Assembly: GCF_000237995.1 (NCBI RefSeq)
Contig: NC_016605.1
Coordinates: forward strand, 1,178,001-1,242,000
Length of the DNA stretch: 64,000 bases
Reading direction: 5' to 3'
Source: Pediococcus claussenii ATCC BAA-344
GTDB lineage: Bacteria > Bacillota > Bacilli > Lactobacillales > Lactobacillaceae
The notes below the pieces were generated by a model that did not search any database, was not told where the DNA came from, and saw only the letters and a list, made by a program, of their open reading frames with translations. Shown here in pieces: positions 59,524 through 64,000 of the stretch; positions within the stretch are counted from its first letter, which is position 1, and every line of letters begins with the position of its first letter. The translations under genes and the position numbers were made by a program.

Positions 59524-60983
59524 TAGTCATTCCCCTTTCCAGGATGTTGATTTTTCATATCAGAATTATCCTCAAATGCAGCACCTGCTTGATACATCGT
59601 AACTTCATCAAAAGACTTCGCGATAATTTGTAATCCAACTGGCATTCCATCGGCCATTCCGGCCGGAACTGACATTGCTGGAAGCCCTGCTAAGTTCAAT
59701 GGAATTGTTAGTAAATCATTCATATACATAGTAGTTGGGTCATCAATTTCCGCACCAATCTTGAAAGCAGGTGTTGGAGCAGTCGGTCCGATGATTAAAT
59801 CATAGTTTTCAAAAATTCGGTTAAAGTCTTGAATCAATAAAGTTCTAACTTGGGCCGCTTTCTTAAAATACGCATCAAAGTATCCAGCAGATAATGAATA
59901 AGTTCCCAACATAATTCGCCGTTTAACTTCGTCACCAAAACCTTCTGAACGAGTTTTGACATAAACATCCTCTAAATTTTTAACATCATCAGCACGATAC
60001 CCATAACGGATACCATCAAAACGTTGTAAGTTTGAGGATGCTTCAGATGAACCAATAATATAGTAAGCTGCCACTCCATATTTACTGTGTGGTAATGACA
60101 CTTCTTCAACTGTAGCACCGAGCGCCTTGAACTTTTCTGCTGCACCCAAAACAACCTGTTTTACATCCTCGTCAATACCTTCACCAAGATATTCTTTAGG
60201 TAAAGCAATCTTCATTCCTTTAATATCTTCGCCTATTTTGGAAGCAAAATCTGGTACTTCGCGATCTGAACTTGTCATGTCGTGTTCATCCAAACCAGCA
60301 ATAATATTCAATAAATCAGCGTTGTCCCTAACATTACGTGTCAGAGGACCAATCTGGTCTAGACTTGATCCAAATGCAATTGCACCATATCTTGAAACTC
60401 GCCCATAGGTAGGCTTAACTCCAACAACACCTGTGAAAGAAGCGGGCTGACGAATTGAGCCACCGGTATCAGTGCCTAGTGCACCAATAACATCACCATT
60501 GGATACTGTAGCAGCCGAGCCCCCTGAAGAACCACCTGGCACTTTAGTGTGATCCCATGGATTCTTAACCGTACCAAAATAAGAGGTCTCAGTTGACCCT
60601 CCCATTGCGAATTCGTCGAGATTAGCTTTTCCAATAATAATTGCTTGATGTTCCCTTAGACGTTCAACCACTGTTGCATCATAGATAGAAGTAAAGTTCT
60701 CCAAAATCTTAGAAGCAGCAGTCGTTGGTAAGTCAATCGTAACGATATTATCTTTAACAGCCACCGGAATTCCTGCCCAAATCTCATTTTCGGGAACTCC
60801 ATTTTTGTCTAACTCAGCAGCTTTTTTTAAGGCATTTTCCTGATTAACAGCAATATAAGCATTTAGATCATTCTGTGTCGACTCAATGCTCTTTAAAGTA
60901 TTCTTAACCAAGTCAGTAACAGTTAACTCTTTGTTAACTAATTTTTGATGAAGCTCTCTAACAGAAGTATTTAAAAAATCCAT
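59523..60983 (-). CDS. gatA: Aspartyl/glutamyl-tRNA amidotransferase subunit A
   Basis: Amidase subunit that frees ammonia from glutamine. 486 residues. The Ser-cisSer-Lys triad is visible: VAVKDNI (lysine), GSSGGSAA and [11 protein letters not shown]. Coupled to gatB and gatC by one-base overlaps. Confidence 0.97.
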   Translation of the reverse strand: MDFLNTSVRELHQKLVNKELTVTDLVKNTLKSIESTQNDLNAYIAVNQENALKKAAELDKNGVPENEIWAGIPVAVKDNIVTIDLPTTAASKILENFTSIYDATVVERLREHQAIIIGKANLDEFAMGGSTETSYFGTVKNPWDHTKVPGGSSGGSAATVSNGDVIGALGTDTGGSIRQPASFTGVVGVKPTYGRVSRYGAIAFGSSLDQIGPLTRNVRDNADLLNIIAGLDEHDMTSSDREVPDFASKIGEDIKGMKIALPKEYLGEGIDEDVKQVVLGAAEKFKALGATVEEVSLPHSKYGVAAYYIIGSSEASSNLQRFDGIRYGYRADDVKNLEDVYVKTRSEGFGDEVKRRIMLGTYSLSAGYFDAYFKKAAQVRTLLIQDFNRIFENYDLIIGPTAPTPAFKIGAEIDDPTTMYMNDLLTIPLNLAGLPAMSVPAGMADGMPVGLQIIAKSFDEVTMYQAGAAFEDNSDMKNQHPGKGND

Positions 60984-61291
60984 TATGCTTCCTCACTTTC
61001 GTCAATAATTGCAGGCACTCGAATAAATCCATCTTCTTCGTCAGGCGCATTCTTTAAAAGCGCGTCTTTTTGATTTGCCTGAACAGCAACATCTTCACGC
61101 ATGCGGTCAACTTGGTCCGTTACACTAAACGTTGGTTCTACACCTTCTGTATCAACTTCATTTAAAGTATTGACTAGGTCAATCGTATCTTCGAATTGTT
61201 TTGTAAACTTGTCCAAATCAGTAGCATTAAACTCCAATTTTGCGAGTTCAGCAACATGTTGTACTTCTTCTTTTGAAATTTGATTTGCCAT
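60983..61291 (-). CDS. gatC: Aspartyl/glutamyl-tRNA amidotransferase subunit C
   Basis: Small 102-residue subunit that wraps around Gat[19 protein letters not shown] start, [20 protein letters not shown] and the [14 protein letters not shown] end are typical. ATG at 61291 with AAGGAG six bases upstream; a longer reading would overlap the camS end. Confidence 0.95.
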   Translation of the reverse strand: MANQISKEEVQHVAELAKLEFNATDLDKFTKQFEDTIDLVNTLNEVDTEGVEPTFSVTDQVDRMREDVAVQANQKDALLKNAPDEEDGFIRVPAIIDESEEA

Positions 61292-61301
61292 TATATTCTC
61301 C

Positions 61302-62447
61302 TTAATAACTTGTAAAGACGTGGGAACTAAAATTCCGTTCATTTGCTGATCTTGTGAGAAAACTCTGGATTCCCTCGCTAGAACTAACTGTAATGTCAAT
61401 CTTGACCCCTGAGGGCAGGTATTTCTGTGCTTGATCAGCTACAAATTGAGTAAAACTATCAATCTCGGTCTCACTATAAAACTGAGTAGTGATAGTGACT
61501 TGCATCCCCTGCATCGATTTACCATTATACCTTGCTTGTGCAGTAACACCACTTAGATTAGGGAAAAAGCTTTCGACTTGAGTTTGAAAGTTTTCAAATG
61601 CACTGGCATCATTTGAACTAGGCACGCTAGCTCCATTCTTAATTGGGAATACAACATTCTTATAATCCAAGTCTTTCCACGAATCCAGCGATACACCATT
61701 ATTGACAGAATATGTTTTAAAAGTTCCTCCAGTGAGACTGTCATTAGATGCTTGTTTGTAAATTGCAATCACAATTGGGATCTTTTTCAAATCTTTGTTC
61801 TGTCTAATTCTTGCCAAAACTGTTTGGGCAATTGCCTTGCCTTGCTTCATTAACTCAGCGTCAGAAATTTTGGTTTCAAAGGTTGGACCATATTGTTCCT
61901 TATGATAGTAGTCAATACTATTCATAGCTAAGCCAATCGTCATCCCTTTAATTTTAAGGGAATTACCAGTCTTCTCCATGAAATCCTGTTCTTCAAGCGA
62001 TTGCAGATAAATTGGATTACGTTTATTCGGATCCGTTGAGCCATTATTAGTAGGATTCAACCCAGTTGGATTATCCTTTGATTTACGATCTATCCAGTTT
62101 TGAACTGTACTTGAACTCAAATACTGTCCTTCTTGAAAAACATATTTATCAGGTGAAAATGTTTTTTTGGAAACATCTAATAAGCCATTTTCAAAGCTCT
62201 CAACATTATTAATGTTACCGTTTTGATCAGCAGTTAATCCCCGTGCTTTACTGGTTAAATAATGTCCATTTTTTATTACTCCAGTATACTGACCATCGCT
62301 TGGTTGGCCAGTAACTTGATAGGTACTCTTCTTATTTTGTTGCCCAGTTGTGCTATTAGTTTGCATACTTGAATTACTCAAATTCCCGCACGCAACCAAT
62401 AGTAACGATAATCCTAGCAGTGCAATCAATGTACTAATTTTTTTCAT
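61302..62447 (-). CDS. camS: CamS family sex-pheromone lipoprotein
   Basis: Surface lipoprotein of 381 residues; role unknown in lactobacilli. Signal peptide MKKISTLIALLGLSLLLVAC ends in the lipobox LVAC with Cys20 as lipid site. In enterococci the last residues of this signal peptide become a conjugation pheromone. A family-typical YTGVIKNGHYLTSKARGLT stretch follows. ATG at 62447 has GGAG six bases upstream. Own promoter; precedes gatC by ten bases. Confidence 0.92.
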   Translation of the reverse strand: MKKISTLIALLGLSLLLVACGNLSNSSMQTNSTTGQQNKKSTYQVTGQPSDGQYTGVIKNGHYLTSKARGLTADQNGNINNVESFENGLLDVSKKTFSPDKYVFQEGQYLSSSTVQNWIDRKSKDNPTGLNPTNNGSTDPNKRNPIYLQSLEEQDFMEKTGNSLKIKGMTIGLAMNSIDYYHKEQYGPTFETKISDAELMKQGKAIAQTVLARIRQNKDLKKIPIVIAIYKQASNDSLTGGTFKTYSVNNGVSLDSWKDLDYKNVVFPIKNGASVPSSNDASAFENFQTQVESFFPNLSGVTAQARYNGKSMQGMQVTITTQFYSETEIDSFTQFVADQAQKYLPSGVKIDITVSSSEGIQSFLTRSANERNFSSHVFTSY

Positions 62448-62486
62448 AAATAACTCCAGACTCATCACTTTTAAATTCTAGTGTTT

Positions 62487-62492
62487 ATTATA
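62487..62492 (-). promoter_or_regulatory. camS-gat promoter (-10)
   Basis: Perfect TATAAT in the pcrA-camS gap, about 40 bases before the camS start. The -35 is poor. Confidence 0.5.
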
Positions 62493-62532
62493 CCGCTAAA
62501 AGTATTCTGCTATCTATTGAATTGAAGTGCAT

Positions 62533-64000
62533 TTACTGAACTTTAGTAATTGGTGCAAATGCAGCTAATAGTCGCTTAATACCTTGTCCATCAAAAGCAA
62601 TATCAAGTTCTGCATCTTCACCACTGCCTGAGACCTTCACAACCGTACCAACACCCCAAGCTTTATGTTGTACCTTATCACCAGTGTTCCACTTCAAAGC
62701 GCCCGCTCCAGTACCTTTGCTTGCAGCAACAAGAGGTGTGGACCTCCCATAAACGCTTGCAGTAGCTCTTGCCTGACGATTTTTATCAAAAGGATAGGCT
62801 TTTTCGCCTCGTGCTGTCGTATTTGAGCTGCTGAAAGTATTTTGATTCTCGCTCTTTAAATATTCTTCCCCTATTTCATCAATAAAACGTGAAGCTGGAT
62901 TTGCTTGTGTTTTCCCATACAACATTCGCGAGAAAGCATTACTAATATACAGCTTTTTTTGAGCACGAGTAATCCCAACATATGCTAATCGACGCTCTTC
63001 TTCTAACTGATCTTGGTCCATCATTGCGCGTGACAATGGGAAAATTCCATCTTCCATTCCAATCAGAAAGACAATCGGAAATTCCAATCCTTTAGCAGCA
63101 TGCAAAGTCATTAAAGTAACTGCTGTTGGTTCCTCTTCAACCGAATCTTGATCTGAAACCAATGCCAAATCCGCCAAGAAATCTGCCAATCTTGTCGAAC
63201 CATCGACATCATCTTCATTTTCATTGCGTTCATCAAATTCCTTTGTTACAGTTAAAAATTCTTCGATATTTTCTAAGCGTGCTTCTGACTCCATCGTCTT
63301 TGATTCTTGCAGTACTGATCGATAACCGGACCGGTCAATAACTTCTTCCGTTAGTTCAGAAATCGAAATATACTGAGCCATCTTGCGCAAGTCATCAATC
63401 ATCTTTGCAAAATTTTCGATTGAATTACGTGCTCTTGAAGAAATTCCATTTGCAATCTGAACATTTCTTGCGGCATTTAACAACGACCAATCACTTTCGT
63501 CTGCAAAGCTTTGTAACTTAGTTAAAGATGTACTACCAATGCCTCGTTTAGGTTCATTAATAATCCTTTCAAAACTTAAAGAATCGTCTTGATTAGCAAT
63601 TAATGTTAAATAACCAAGAACATCCCGAATTTCTTTTCGATCATAAAATTTACTGCCTCCAACCATTGTATACGGGATATTAGCCTTTAGAAACACATCT
63701 TCAACTGCTCGCGATTGTGCATTAGTTCGGTACAAAACAGCAAAGTCACCAAAATTATAGTTGTTTTCAGCGATTTGTTTTTGTATTTGTTGGACAATGA
63801 AATGAACTTCATCAGTCCCAGTCTGTCCTCGGTAATAAGATACTAAATCTCCCTTATCATTATCTGTCCATAAATCTTTAGGTTTTCTTTCAGAATTATT
63901 CTTTATAACGTTATTTGCTGCATCCAAAATATTTTTGGTAGAGCGATAGTTTTGTTCAAGTTTAACAACTGTCGCTTGAGGGTAATCATTTTCAAAGTTC
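62533..64000 (-). CDS. pcrA: ATP-dependent DNA helicase PcrA (5' end outside the window)
   Basis: UvrD/Rep-type 3'-5' helicase for repair and replication. The visible part starts inside LEQNYRSTKNILDAANNVI (motif IV), so the N-terminal ATPase core with Walker A and B is beyond the right edge. Later motifs: VTLMTLHAAKGLEFPIVFLI (motif V), RRLAYVGITRAQKKLYI (motif VI) and the C-terminal RNA polymerase-binding Tudor domain (GDKVQHKAWGVGTVVKV). Confidence 0.97.
   Translation of the reverse strand, partial: NFENDYPQATVVKLEQNYRSTKNILDAANNVIKNNSERKPKDLWTDNDKGDLVSYYRGQTGTDEVHFIVQQIQKQIAENNYNFGDFAVLYRTNAQSRAVEDVFLKANIPYTMVGGSKFYDRKEIRDVLGYLTLIANQDDSLSFERIINEPKRGIGSTSLTKLQSFADESDWSLLNAARNVQIANGISSRARNSIENFAKMIDDLRKMAQYISISELTEEVIDRSGYRSVLQESKTMESEARLENIEEFLTVTKEFDERNENEDDVDGSTRLADFLADLALVSDQDSVEEEPTAVTLMTLHAAKGLEFPIVFLIGMEDGIFPLSRAMMDQDQLEEERRLAYVGITRAQKKLYISNAFSRMLYGKTQANPASRFIDEIGEEYLKSENQNTFSSSNTTARGEKAYPFDKNRQARATASVYGRSTPLVAASKGTGAGALKWNTGDKVQHKAWGVGTVVKVSGSGEDAELDIAFDGQGIKRLLAAFAPITKVQ

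Overview
The window is a 64 kb piece of chromosome from a low-GC Gram-positive bacterium, almost certainly a member of the Lactobacillaceae. This rests on the S(MK)-box (SAM-III) riboswitch in front of metK, a class known from Lactobacillales, a leuS T-box, a CtsR-controlled clpE, the DUF4828 and DUF1634 families, a two-glycosyltransferase glycolipid operon next to a membrane flippase-like gene, and the pcrA-camS-gatCAB-dgkB order. No CCA tails are encoded on the tRNA genes. The species cannot be fixed from the sequence alone. No prophage, insertion sequence or CRISPR array was found.

Layout. 1-8 kb: 3'-truncated leuS with a T-box leader, a PAP2 phosphatase and an MnmM-type methyltransferase, an MFS drug-type exporter, metK under an S(MK) riboswitch, an unknown membrane protein and a LysE-type exporter. 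8-15 kb: one complete rRNA operon on the minus strand (16S, tRNA-Ile, tRNA-Ala, 23S, 5S) followed by 19 tRNA genes, with a strong promoter at 15.1 kb and a terminator at 8.0 kb. 15-31 kb: envelope lipid and polymer genes (two GT4 glycosyltransferases plus a flippase-like protein, ltaS, tagD), ptsHI, clpE, a TauE/SafE exporter with its DUF1634 partner, prfC and an AI-2E family transporter. 31-45 kb: mixed housekeeping and envelope genes (DUF402 phosphatase, recX with a serine hydrolase, flavodoxin, UDP-GlcNAc 2-epimerase, M29 aminopeptidase, tRNA-Arg, an LCP ligase, a DEAD-box helicase, a divergent GH25 protein, an APC permease and two tandem VanZ-like genes, the second frameshifted).

45-55.4 kb: a compact minus-strand exopolysaccharide (EPS) operon. 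Its order is a beta-lactamase-fold protein that has lost its catalytic residues, then CpsC-CpsD-CpsB, the priming transferase, one GT2, a Wzy-like polymerase, a CDP-glycerol glycerophosphotransferase, UDP-galactopyranose mutase (glf) and a Wzx flippase. The gene set predicts a very small repeat unit carrying galactofuranose and glycerol phosphate. 55.6-64 kb: rlmCD-type methyltransferase, dgkB, gatB-gatA-gatC, camS and 5'-truncated pcrA. ligA, which lies between pcrA and camS in Bacillus, is absent from that position.

Working together: much of the window builds the cell surface. LafA/LafB-type transferases make the glycolipid anchor, LtaS polymerises lipoteichoic acid, DgkB recycles the diacylglycerol released, TagD supplies CDP-glycerol that the EPS glycerophosphotransferase can use, and WecB/MnaA and the LCP protein feed or attach wall polymers. 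The most unusual items are two probable pseudoenzymes (the EPS-leading beta-lactamase-like protein and the GH25-like protein), the minimal glycerol-phosphate EPS cluster, the frameshifted VanZ copy, and three hairpins that begin exactly at tRNA 3' ends inside the tRNA array.
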